Source: Bradyrhizobium cenepequi
GTDB taxonomy: Bacteria; Pseudomonadota; Alphaproteobacteria; Rhizobiales; Xanthobacteraceae
Direction of reading: 5' to 3'
Assembly (NCBI RefSeq): GCF_020329485.1
Contig: NZ_JAGKJI010000028.1
Location: 1 to 64,000, forward strand
DNA length: 64,000 nt
The notes under the pieces are model-generated. The model was given only the letters and a program-made list of their open reading frames with translations. It had not been told where the DNA came from and did not search any database. Positions 8,901-17,637 of the stretch are shown one piece after another; within the stretch, counting starts at the first letter, position 1, and each line of letters opens with the position of its first letter. Both the position numbers and the translations under genes were made by a program.

Positions 8901-10085
8901 CTAGCGGAACATGCTGCGCAGGTTTTGTGCGAGATCGAACAGCGCGGGATTGTGCTTGACCAGCCGTTTGGCGCGGTTGATGCCGGACATCGCGGTCGCC
9001 GCAGGCCTGCCGCGCCAGGTGAGCGGAATGAAGCTGTCGAAGATCGGCTCGTCGCTCTTGCAGAACAGCCGCTTGTATTCGTCTGAGCCGATGCCGAGAT
9101 CGAGGGCGCGGTAGTTCAGCGCAGCGTAGTGATCGATGATGTTGCGCATCAGGATCAGGCCGGGGCTGAACTTGGCATTGCCTGACATCGTGTAGGTGTT
9201 GAACATCATCGAGAAGCGGTGGCCGTCGGCGACGCCAGCGAAGATCGCGATCACCTCGTCGTCGCATTCGAGCGCGTGGACATCGATGACGCGGCCGCCG
9301 TCCGGAAGCTCGGTCAGGCAGGCGGCGCGGACGAAATCCTCCACGCCCGGCTCGGCAAAGACATTCGGCAGCTTCTGTTCGGCCATGCGCTGCGGTTTGA
9401 CGCGGAAAAACCAGTTCAAGATCCGCGTCACGTCGGCGTCGGTGGCGGCCACGTGATAGCGATAGCCGGGGAGCTGCTGCAGCTTGCGCTCCTTGCCCTT
9501 CAGCCGCCGCCGAAACGAATTGCTGATGAGGGTGGTGCGGTCAGCGCCGGGCTCGATGGCGAGCAGGGGACAGTCGTTGACCGAGGATTGGTGCGGAAGC
9601 CGGGCCAGCGGGTTCGGCAGATCGCGCCAGTTGAGCGGCTGCTGGTGCAACGCGAACACGTCGGCCTCGCCATGTGCCGCGATGGCCGAGACCATGGTCC
9701 TGAGATCGGCGGCCGATGCGCCGACGGCGAAGTCGCGGTCCCACAGCGCCATGTTGAAGGTGGCGTGCTTGCCGCCCATGAATCTAGCACAGCGGACGCC
9801 AAGAGCGGTCTCGAGCGTCAGCGGCAGCACGAACAGCGGCCGGCGCTCGCTATCATGACCGATCACGATGAATGGCGTGAGACCCTCGCGCGCGCCGACC
9901 TGCCGCTGCCAGGCGGCGAGGAAATCAAAGCGCTGGTAGGGCGTGCAGAACTGCTTTTCGAGACCGCGCCAGATCGGTTCGGCGGCTTCGAGATCGCGGA
10001 TGATGTCGACGCCGGCAACGCGGCTTGTCTTCGACCACGCTTCCAACTCCGCTGTTCGTGCTTCGATCGCGGCAGCCATGGTCAT
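8901..10085 (-). CDS. GNAT/FemAB-like acyltransferase (CelD/BcsL family)
   Basis: The protein has about 394 residues. It looks like a double-GNAT protein of the Acetyltransf_6 family. The C-terminal half contains VHALECDDEVIAIFAGVADG, then NAKFSPGLILMRNIIDH and LDLGIGSDEYKRLFC, the conserved core of this family. Members act in the cytoplasm on sugar precursors or lipid-linked glycans. In Caulobacter a relative (HfsK) modifies the holdfast adhesin. Its place beside the chain-length and glycosyltransferase genes suggests it acylates the same polysaccharide. I chose the ATG at 10085 over the frame start at 10154; the ATG at 10079 is equally possible. Confidence 0.75.
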   Translation of the reverse strand: MTMAAAIEARTAELEAWSKTSRVAGVDIIRDLEAAEPIWRGLEKQFCTPYQRFDFLAAWQRQVGAREGLTPFIVIGHDSERRPLFVLPLTLETALGVRCARFMGGKHATFNMALWDRDFAVGASAADLRTMVSAIAAHGEADVFALHQQPLNWRDLPNPLARLPHQSSVNDCPLLAIEPGADRTTLISNSFRRRLKGKERKLQQLPGYRYHVAATDADVTRILNWFFRVKPQRMAEQKLPNVFAEPGVEDFVRAACLTELPDGGRVIDVHALECDDEVIAIFAGVADGHRFSMMFNTYTMSGNAKFSPGLILMRNIIDHYAALNYRALDLGIGSDEYKRLFCKSDEPIFDSFIPLTWRGRPAATAMSGINRAKRLVKHNPALFDLAQNLRSMFR

Positions 10086-10256
10086 TGCCGAACCCGTTAT
10101 TAATCGATTATTTACAATTCGCCTTGGGCGACCTTCGCAGGGAAATGTCAACAAAGAGTAATAACAATCGTTAGACGGCGGTGCTCGAGGCTGGCACCCG
10201 CCGCGCGGTCAGGAATTTTGCATCCATTCGGGACCGTTCAGAGCTTTCGCGGTCCG

Positions 10257-10466
10257 CTATGCGCGGTCGGGGCGCGACATCCAGGCCACGATCGGCATTG
10301 CCGGCAACACCCAGCCGAGCCCGGCCACGACATAGAAAATCGCCTGCAGCACGCCTGAATCGGCAAGCCACGGCGTCTGCGCGACCGTCATGCCGAGCAG
10401 CGACCACACCACCACCAGCATCAGCAGGAAGATGGTTCCAAGCAGTTTGCGGGTGCGTATATTCAT
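10257..10466 (-). CDS. DUF2842 small membrane protein
   Basis: A 69-residue protein with two hydrophobic segments (TIFLLMLVVVWSLLGMTV and LQAIFYVVAGLGWVLPAMPI) and the short ending AWMSRPDRA. The pattern of a basic start, two helices and a W-M-x-R-P-D end is what I recognise as DUF2842, a family restricted largely to Alphaproteobacteria with no known function. The ATG at 10466 is preferred to an in-frame TTG two codons upstream. It is divergent from ctaA. The roughly 90 bp to the ctaA start hold no clear promoter that I can name. Confidence 0.75.
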   Translation of the reverse strand: MNIRTRKLLGTIFLLMLVVVWSLLGMTVAQTPWLADSGVLQAIFYVVAGLGWVLPAMPIVAWMSRPDRA

Positions 10467-10559
10467 GGCCAACTGATCGACAGCTCGTGAGGCAAAGCGC
10501 GCCTTGCGCCTGCGAGTAGGCGGACTATAAGGGGCGCGCCAATCCGATCAAGCAGGACC

Positions 10560-11654
10560 ATGACCGCACGTTCCGCCTCCGAGCCGTCCCAAAATGCCGC
10601 CGTCCGCTGGTGGCTGCTCTCGGTCGCAGCCCTGATCGCGATCATGGTGCTGGTCGGCGGGGCCACCCGGCTCACCGAATCCGGGCTTTCGATCGTGGAA
10701 TGGAAGCCGGTCACCGGCACGTTGCCGCCGCTCACCGAGGCGCAATGGACGGAAGCCTTCGAAGGCTACAAGAAGATCCCGCAATATCGCGAGCTCAACG
10801 CCGGGATGACGCTCCATGAATTCAAGACGATTTTCTGGTGGGAATGGAGCCATCGCCTGCTGGGGCGTGTGATCGGCATCGCCTACCTGCTGCCGTTCCT
10901 CTATTTTCTGTGGCGCGGCGCCGTTGGCGGTGAGTTGAAAAAGCGGCTGTGGCTGATCTTCGGGCTTGGCGCGCTGCAGGGGGCGGTGGGCTGGTGGATG
11001 GTTGCGTCGGGCCTGTCCGAGAAGGTCGAGGTCTCGCAATATCGCCTCGCCGTCCACCTCATACTGGCGCTCCTGATCTACTCGGTGATCGTGTGGACGC
11101 TGCGACGGCTTACGGATCGGCCGCCCAATCCGGCGCCGCTGCGGCTGAAGATCACGGCCCTGCTGCTGCTGGCGCTGACTTTCCTGCAGCTCTATTTCGG
11201 CGCGCTGGTCGCGGGCCTGCGCGCGGGCAAGGTCTACAACACCTGGCCAGAGATTGATGGCGCATTCATTCCAGCCGCGGGGCGTCTGTTCTTCGAGCAG
11301 CCCTGGTGGCGCAACCTGTTCGACAATACGCTCACGGTGCAGTTCGAGCATCGCATGACCGCCTACGCGCTGTTGGCGCTGGCGATCGTGCATGCGATCG
11401 ACGCCGTCCGTTCGCGCGCCAGCGGCGAGGCTATCGCCGGCGGCGCCTGGTGGCTGGTGGCGGCGATCATGCTGCAGGCGACGCTCGGCATCCTGACACT
11501 CTTGAACCAGGTGCCGATCGATCTCGCGCTCAGCCATCAGGCGATGGCGATCGTGGTGCTCACGCTGGTGGTCCTGCAGGTCGAGCGGCTACTGCCACGA
11601 CGCCGTGAAGTGGGGCAGCCAAAGCTTGCCATGCCGATCGGCCAACCCAGCTGA
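10560..11654 (+). CDS. ctaA: Heme A synthase (CtaA/COX15)
   Basis: A 364-residue integral membrane enzyme that converts heme O to heme A for aa3-type cytochrome oxidases. The type-2 COX15 signature GGATRLTESGLSIVEWKP (about 37-54) follows the first helix. The heme-ligand histidines are seen in WEWSHRLLGR, in QYRLAVHL, in FEHRMTAYALL and in LSHQAMA near the end. Eight hydrophobic segments fit the family. The ATG follows AGCAGGACC. The proteobacterial form without the paired cysteines of Bacillus CtaA is expected here, and none of those cysteines are present. Oxygen or heme control is possible but no site is visible. Confidence 0.94.
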   Translation: MTARSASEPSQNAAVRWWLLSVAALIAIMVLVGGATRLTESGLSIVEWKPVTGTLPPLTEAQWTEAFEGYKKIPQYRELNAGMTLHEFKTIFWWEWSHRLLGRVIGIAYLLPFLYFLWRGAVGGELKKRLWLIFGLGALQGAVGWWMVASGLSEKVEVSQYRLAVHLILALLIYSVIVWTLRRLTDRPPNPAPLRLKITALLLLALTFLQLYFGALVAGLRAGKVYNTWPEIDGAFIPAAGRLFFEQPWWRNLFDNTLTVQFEHRMTAYALLALAIVHAIDAVRSRASGEAIAGGAWWLVAAIMLQATLGILTLLNQVPIDLALSHQAMAIVVLTLVVLQVERLLPRRREVGQPKLAMPIGQPS

Positions 11655-11670
11655 ATTGAACTATTCTAAT
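11654..11670. promoter_or_regulatory. Iron-control-element-like sequence upstream of the iron permease
   Basis: AATTGAACTATTCTAAT matches about 12 of 17 positions of the rhizobial ICE/Irr box as I remember it (TTTAGAA-N3-TTCTAAA), including the right half ATTCTAA. It sits directly after the ctaA stop and about 120 bp before the FTR1 start, in front of an iron transport gene where Irr control would make sense. The left half is imperfect, so this is a tentative call. Confidence 0.3.
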
Positions 11671-11791
11671 CTATCGTTGCTGCAAGAAGTGCCTGTTTTA
11701 TGCGGGTTTCTCGCCCGGTGCGACACTTGACGAAATTGTGCAGACCGACATCGCTTTACTTGAAAACCCCTGGCGATAGAACGAACCCAAA

Positions 11792-12619
11792 ATGGTTTGG
11801 CTCATGTCGTCTGCATTCATTCAGGCCGCTGTTATCCTGCTGCGCGAAGGGCTAGAGGCGATGCTGGTAATCGCCGCGCTCGCCGGCTACCTGTCCAAGG
11901 TCGGCGCCAGCCATCGCATCCAGGCGCTTTATGGTGGCGCTCTCGTCGCCGTCGGCGCCAGCATCATCGCCGCCTGGCTGTTCGCGGTGTTCAATTCAGG
12001 CGAACACAGCGACATCCTTGAAGGCATCATCATCCTGGTTGCGGCGGCGCTCATGCTTTACGTCAGCGGCTGGCTCATGACGAAGCAGGATCCGAAAGGC
12101 TGGCAGGATTTTCTCGCCCACAAGGCCGATGCCGCGCTGGCGCACGACACGGAGTGGGCGGTCGGCGCGCTTGCCTTCCTCGCCGTGTTCCGCGAGGGCG
12201 CCGAGACCGTGCTGTTCATCAATGCGCTCGCGACCACCGAAGGCGGCTGGAGCGCAGGCCTGTTTGCCGGCCTCGGCGCCGCCACTGTCGGGCTTGCGGT
12301 GCTGTTCTATTTCATCAACCTGATCGCCCGGAAGATTCCGCTGCGGCCGTTGTTCATCCTGACCTCGGCCTTCCTGTTTGTGATGGCGATCAAGTTCATC
12401 GGGGAGGCCGTGCAGGAATTCCAGGAGCAGGCCCTTCTGCCGTTCACGGAACTGACGAGCCTGTCCTGGCTCGCCGATCTCGGCCTCAACCCGACCCTGG
12501 AAGCGCTGTCGCTGCAGTTCCTCGTGATCTTGTTCGCGCTCGCGAGCTATTCGGTGGTCCAGCGCAACAGCCGCCTCACGCGCCTGAGCAAGGCGTCGAC
12601 CGGGGCTGCGGCCGAGTAA
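11792..12619 (+). CDS. FTR1-family iron permease
   Basis: A 275-residue polytopic inner-membrane protein of the oxidase-dependent iron transporter family. Both diagnostic R-E-x-x-E motifs are intact: REGLE (18-22) in the first helix and REGAE (134-138) in the fourth. These carry ferric iron through the membrane in FTR1/EfeU proteins. About seven hydrophobic segments are present. No EfeO, EfeB or FtrA/FtrB partner is next to it, so the periplasmic oxidase or binding protein must be elsewhere, or this member works alone. ATG starts at 11792 and 11804 are both possible. The upstream gap has an ICE-like element, hinting at iron control. Confidence 0.88.
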   Translation: MVWLMSSAFIQAAVILLREGLEAMLVIAALAGYLSKVGASHRIQALYGGALVAVGASIIAAWLFAVFNSGEHSDILEGIIILVAAALMLYVSGWLMTKQDPKGWQDFLAHKADAALAHDTEWAVGALAFLAVFREGAETVLFINALATTEGGWSAGLFAGLGAATVGLAVLFYFINLIARKIPLRPLFILTSAFLFVMAIKFIGEAVQEFQEQALLPFTELTSLSWLADLGLNPTLEALSLQFLVILFALASYSVVQRNSRLTRLSKASTGAAAE

Positions 12620-12630
12620 GGCCGCCCCGC

Positions 12631-13479
12631 TCAGAGATAATCAAGCCCGATATCGAGAGCGGCCGAGGAGTGCGTGACCCAGCCGACGGAAATGAGGTCG
12701 ACGCCAGTTGCCGCGATGGCCGGTGCGGTGGCGGCGGTGATGCGGCCCGACGCTTCCGTGATCACCTTACTGCGGGCCATCGACACCGCCTGCCTGAGGT
12801 CGTCGACCGTCATGTTGTCGAGCAGGACCGCGTCAATCCCGAGCGCCAGCGCCTCTTCGAGCTGCGCCAGCGTGTCGACTTCGACCTCGATCTTGACGAG
12901 GTGGCCGACATGCGCCTTGGCGCGCTCGATCGCGGTGCGGATGTTGCCGGCAAGCGCGATGTGGTTGTCCTTGATCAGCACGGCATCGTCGAGACCGAAA
13001 CGGTGGTTGCTGCCGCCGCCGGCGCGCACCGCGTATTTTTCCAATGCGCGCAGGCCCGGCGTGGTCTTGCGGGTGCACACGATCTGCGCTCGCGTGCCCT
13101 TCACGGCCGTAACCAACGACGCCGTTGCCGTCGCGACGCCGCTGAGGTGACAGAGGAAATTGAGCGCGGTGCGCTCGCCCGTCAGCAAGGCCCGCGCCGG
13201 GCCGTTGATGGTTGCGATCGTATCGCCGGGGGCGACGACGCTGCCATCGGGCCGTCCGATCTCGATGCGGATCGCCGGCGAAATGGTTTGAAAGGCGCAG
13301 CGTGCCACGTCGAGGCCGGCGACGACACCCGGCTGGCGCGCCCGCAACGCGAGCGAGGCACGCTGGTCGGCAGGAACGATCGCATCTGCCGTGATGTCGC
13401 CGGCGCGGCCGAGATCCTCGAGCAGCGCGGTTCGCACCAAGGGTTCGTACATCAGGGGTAGGAGAGGGTTGAGTGTCAC
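12631..13479 (-). CDS. nadC: Nicotinate-nucleotide pyrophosphorylase (quinolinate phosphoribosyltransferase)
   Basis: This 282-residue enzyme condenses quinolinate with PRPP to nicotinate mononucleotide and CO2, the last of the three de novo steps encoded here. Visible family blocks include CTRKTTPGLRALEKYAV, GGGSNHRFGLDDAVLIKDNH and VEVDTLAQLEEAL, which supply the substrate-binding basic residues. LLDNM and ISVGWVTHSS complete the barrel. The start is a GTG at 13479 that overlaps the nadB stop by 4 bp (GTGA), so the two are translationally coupled. Its 3' end faces the FTR1 gene across 11 bp, with no recognisable terminator. Confidence 0.95.
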   Translation of the reverse strand: MTLNPLLPLMYEPLVRTALLEDLGRAGDITADAIVPADQRASLALRARQPGVVAGLDVARCAFQTISPAIRIEIGRPDGSVVAPGDTIATINGPARALLTGERTALNFLCHLSGVATATASLVTAVKGTRAQIVCTRKTTPGLRALEKYAVRAGGGSNHRFGLDDAVLIKDNHIALAGNIRTAIERAKAHVGHLVKIEVEVDTLAQLEEALALGIDAVLLDNMTVDDLRQAVSMARSKVITEASGRITAATAPAIAATGVDLISVGWVTHSSAALDIGLDYL

Positions 13480-15022
13480 GATCGGACGCTCCTGATCGGT
13501 AGCTCGGATTCAATGATCTCGCCGGCGACGCTGAGCGCTTCCGCGAGAGTGAAAGTGGAGGGTACGGCCGTGGGCAATGTGCCCGGAAAATCGGTGCGGT
13601 AATGGCCGCCGCGGCTTTCCCCGCGCCTCGAGGCCGCAACCGCGATCATCAATCCGACCAGCGCCGGATCAGCCGCGGCGCTGTTGCCCGTGGCGATCGG
13701 ATAGAGATTGCCAATGACGCGCTCGATCGAGATCCGATCGCGCACCACGCCGAGGCCTTGCGAAACGAGGGGCCGCACCGTCGATGGATCGGATGCGGGC
13801 GGCAGCGCGGAAGGCGTGCGCAGCGCAGTGGCGCCACCAGTCGCGCCATTGACGCTCTCGGCGACCCATTGCGCGCAGACGATGGCCTCCATCAGCGAGT
13901 TGCTGGCAAGCCGGTTGGCGCCGTGCAGGCCGGTGCGGCCGACCTCACCGCAGGCCCACAAGCCCGTCACCGTGCTGCGGCCTTCGCCGTCAACGGCGAT
14001 GCCGCCCATGTGATAATGCGCCGCCGGACGCACCGGGATCGGATCATCAGCCGGATCGATGCCGGCCATCCTGCAGAATGCGCTGATCACGGGATAGCGC
14101 TGCGCGAAATCGTTGCCCGGATGCTGGCGTGCATCGAGGAAGACGCGATGTCCTTCCACACGACGGCGCCAGACTGCGCGCGCCACGATGTCGCGCGGTG
14201 CGAGCTCGGCGCCCGGCTCGTTCGCCATAAAGCGCTGCCCGGTCTCGTCGATCAGGATCGCACCATCGCCGCGGATCGCTTCGGTCAAGAGCGGCATCGG
14301 CCGCGACGGTCCGTCGAAGGCAGTGGGGTGAAACTGGATGAATTCGAGGTCGGAAAGGACGGCGCCGGCGCGGGCCGCGAGCGCCAGCCCCTGGCCGAAA
14401 CAGCCCATCGGATTGGTGCTGTCCTGGAACAGGCCGCCGATGCCGCCGGTTGCAAGGACGATGCGGTTGGTGGCGATCACCAGCGGACTTCGGTCGCTCG
14501 CAGCGAGCACGCCCCTGATCGCATTGTCTTCGACGATGAGTTGGCGCGCCTCAAAACCCTCGAGCAGTGTGATCGACGGACAGCGGCGCACGGCGGCGAT
14601 CAATGCGCGCATGATCTCGCGCCCGGTGCCGTCGCCGGTGGCGTGAACGATCCGCTTGCGGCTGTGCGCGGCTTCGAGCCCGAGCTGCCAACTTCCGTCC
14701 GGCCTCCGGTCAAAGCCGACGCCGAGCCGCGCGAGACGCTCGATGGCAGCCGGTGCGGCAGCCACAATACGGCCCGCAGCTTCTTCGTCGCAAAGGCCTG
14801 CGCCGGCGGCGATGGTGTCCTGCAGATGCAGGGCAGGGGTATCGTCGTCGCCCACTGCCGCTGCGAGTCCGCCCTGTGCCCACATGCTGGAGGCCTCCGC
14901 CCCGAGCGGCGATTTCGACAGCAGCACGACCGGTGCGGGCGCGAGCTGCAGCGCCGTCATCAATCCGGCGGCGCCGCCGCCGATGATCACCGGTTGCGCG
15001 GCCGGTTCTGATACGTCCGTAC

Positions 15023-15026
<4 letters not shown>
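13476..15026 (-). CDS. nadB: L-aspartate oxidase
   Basis: A 516-residue flavoprotein that oxidises L-aspartate to iminoaspartate, the substrate handed to NadA. The FAD fold is at the N-terminus (IIGGGAAGLMTALQL). Family blocks are SSMWAQGGLAAAVG, HATGDGTGREIM, the active-site region FIQFHPTAF, and HYHMGGIAVDGEGRSTVTGLWACGE near the end. LHGANRLASNSLMEA is the second FAD contact. It overlaps nadA by 4 bp upstream and nadC by 4 bp downstream, a tight operon. Length and motif order are typical. Confidence 0.96.
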
Positions 15027-16009
<983 letters not shown>

Positions 16010-16023
16010 TTATGCTCTCCTTG

Positions 16024-16043
16024 AGTATATTTAACCTTATACT
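16024..16043. promoter_or_regulatory. Inverted repeat between nadQ and nadA, candidate NadQ operator
   Basis: AGTATA-N8-TATACT lies in the 54-bp gap between the regulator stop and the nadA start, in an AT-rich patch. A repressor bound here would cover the promoter region or leader immediately ahead of the nadA ribosome site. NadQ is known as the local regulator of nadABC in Alphaproteobacteria. That this repeat is its site is inferred from position and symmetry alone. Confidence 0.5.
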
Positions 16044-16063
16044 TATCCTGAGCATAATGGAAG

Positions 16064-17014
16064 TCAAGAGCGTGAGAGCGGGAGCTTGGTGCCGACGACG
16101 GCCCGCTCGGCGACAACGCCGTGGCGGAAGCGGAACAGCTTGGCCGGGCGGCCGACCGTGTCGGCGGCCATTGCGCCTGTCTCTTCAACGAGTTCCTGCT
16201 GCTCGATCAAGCGCCGAAAATTCTGTTTGTGCACAGTGCGGCCTGCAAGCGCCTCAACACTGCGTTGCAGTTGCAGCAGGGTGAATTCGGCCGGCATCAG
16301 CTCGAAGACGACCGGCCGGTATTTGATCTTGGCGCGCAGCCGCGCAATGCCGGTGGCCAGAATGCGACGATGATCCGATATCATGGCGCGGCCGGGTACG
16401 ACGGCGTCTCCTGTGCGCTCGTCGCGAACCGCTTCGGGGATCAGCGAGGCCTCGTAGAGCAGCTCGTAGCGCTGCAGCACCAGCTCTTCATTCCATGTGC
16501 GATCGTCGAGGCCGAAGGTGATGGCGGCGCGCTGCCAGCGCGCCTTCTGCATGGAGGTGCTCTCCGCCGATTTCGCCCAGGCGCGGAGCCTGGGCGTCAC
16601 GATCTTTGCGATCAGGGGCGGAGTACCGGCGCGATGATCTTCCCACGGGAAATACTCATACCAACCGGACCAGTGGCCCTCCGAGCCTTCTCGAACCTGA
16701 TCCTCGCGGGTGAGGCCGAGATAGCTGATCGAAATGCGATGGGGTGCCCTGGCATCACCAGTGCGCCCGTGATCGGCGAAGGTATAGAGCTGCTCGACAT
16801 AGCCGAGCGGGTGTCCGGTCTGTGCCTCGACCCAGGCCCGCAAGCCGGTCTGTAGCGAACGGTGCCCGAACTGGAACGGGCCGCTCGGCAGCGCGGTCGC
16901 ATTCGCGATCGTCATGATCTTGGGCTCGCCTTCGGTCACCGCGACCAGTACGGCGACGAGGTCAGCGGTGATCGCGTCGATCGATGTCTCGGCCTTTCGC
17001 GGTACCTTTGCCAC
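16064..17014 (-). CDS. nadQ: NadQ-type transcriptional regulator of NAD synthesis (Nudix-derived, COG4111)
   Basis: The protein has about 316 residues. The N-terminal half is Nudix-like (LVAVLVAVTEGEPKIMTI, then SLQTGLRAWVEAQTG and LGYVEQLYTFADHGR). The Nudix box has lost its catalytic glutamates: the position of REVxEETG reads RAWVEAQTG. It should therefore sense a nucleotide rather than hydrolyse it. The C-terminal half has the winged-helix block FTLLQLQRSVEALAGRTVHKQNFRRL characteristic of NrtR/NadQ regulators. The GTG start is supported by AGGA eight bases upstream. It is placed directly before nadABC, the known target of NadQ. Confidence 0.85.
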   Translation of the reverse strand: MAKVPRKAETSIDAITADLVAVLVAVTEGEPKIMTIANATALPSGPFQFGHRSLQTGLRAWVEAQTGHPLGYVEQLYTFADHGRTGDARAPHRISISYLGLTREDQVREGSEGHWSGWYEYFPWEDHRAGTPPLIAKIVTPRLRAWAKSAESTSMQKARWQRAAITFGLDDRTWNEELVLQRYELLYEASLIPEAVRDERTGDAVVPGRAMISDHRRILATGIARLRAKIKYRPVVFELMPAEFTLLQLQRSVEALAGRTVHKQNFRRLIEQQELVEETGAMAADTVGRPAKLFRFRHGVVAERAVVGTKLPLSRS

Positions 17015-17035
17015 GCGGATGTCCTGTAGTCGCGG

Positions 17036-17461
17036 CTAGCAATAGCCGTAAACGCCGCAGGCGTACGGCAAGCGATTCCAGTAGGGACCACCGTAGTAGG
17101 GGCCCCCATAATACGGTCCGTCGTAGCTGTAGGAGAAGTGATTGCCGTAATAGCCGGGCAGGCTCGACGAGCCCGGCAGGATCGGCTCGCCATTGACGAA
17201 CGGCACGTAAGGCACCACGGCGGCGGGCGTGAACAGCACGTCCGGATCCTGTTCGGCTACAACAATCTGGCGACCGCGGCGGACGTAGGGGGCGGATGTC
17301 ACCGTTGTCCGATACTTGTAGTGCGGGTGCGGCAGGCCAGGCGGCAGTTGGCGGGCGGCTCGGTAGGCCGCGCGCTTGGTTGCAAGCGGGCCGTCGGCGG
17401 TAACGGCGGTTTCTGTTGCAAACACCGCAGCGAGAAGCGGCAACATCAGGCGCAGCATCAT
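17036..17461 (-). CDS. Secreted Gly/Tyr-rich small protein of unknown function
   Basis: A 141-residue protein with a clear signal peptide (MMLRLMLPLLAAVFATETAV, cleavage near residues 20-23). A basic middle region follows (ATKRAAYRAARQL, then YVRRGRQIVV). The tail is rich in glycine, tyrosine and proline and ends in CGVYGYC. It contains GPYYGG repeats near 115-127. Proteins of this kind are common unannotated envelope proteins in Bradyrhizobium. The two cysteines at the end could form a disulphide. I cannot assign a function. It lies just upstream of nadQ on the same strand, but the 21-bp gap and unrelated content suggest no functional link. Confidence 0.65.
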   Translation of the reverse strand: MMLRLMLPLLAAVFATETAVTADGPLATKRAAYRAARQLPPGLPHPHYKYRTTVTSAPYVRRGRQIVVAEQDPDVLFTPAAVVPYVPFVNGEPILPGSSSLPGYYGNHFSYSYDGPYYGGPYYGGPYWNRLPYACGVYGYC

Positions 17462-17546
17462 TCCTCTCCCGAATCGACCGGAGCCTTTCGACGCCAGTTT
17501 ATGCCGGAACGATCGTTAATGAGAGACCCGTGATGCCAAATGCGGC

Positions 17547-17628
17547 GTCATTCCGGGATGGTCCGAAGGACCAGACCCGGAATCTCGAGATTCCGGGTTC
17601 GATGCTTTCGCATCGCCCCCGGAATGAC
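17547..17628. repeat. Palindromic interspersed repeat, family C
   Basis: The element begins GTCATTCCGGGATGG and ends CCCCCGGAATGAC, giving complementary ends. Internal short palindromes include TGGTCCGAAGGACCA and CCCGGAATCTCGAGATTCCGGG. It lies between the convergent or adjacent ends of the Gly/Tyr-rich gene and metY. I recall this as a dispersed Bradyrhizobium repeat. The nested stems would fold into a branched hairpin. Confidence 0.75.
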
Positions 17629-17637
17629 AGGCAGACA

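Noticed and set aside
13602..15011. Long plus-strand open frame of 469 codons opposite nadB
   Set aside because: It is the antisense shadow of a strongly conserved gene in GC-rich DNA; the translation is arginine-rich with no family motif.
16174..16855. Plus-strand frame of more than 200 codons opposite nadQ
   Set aside because: Shadow of the regulator gene; the minus strand shows the Nudix-like and winged-helix blocks.
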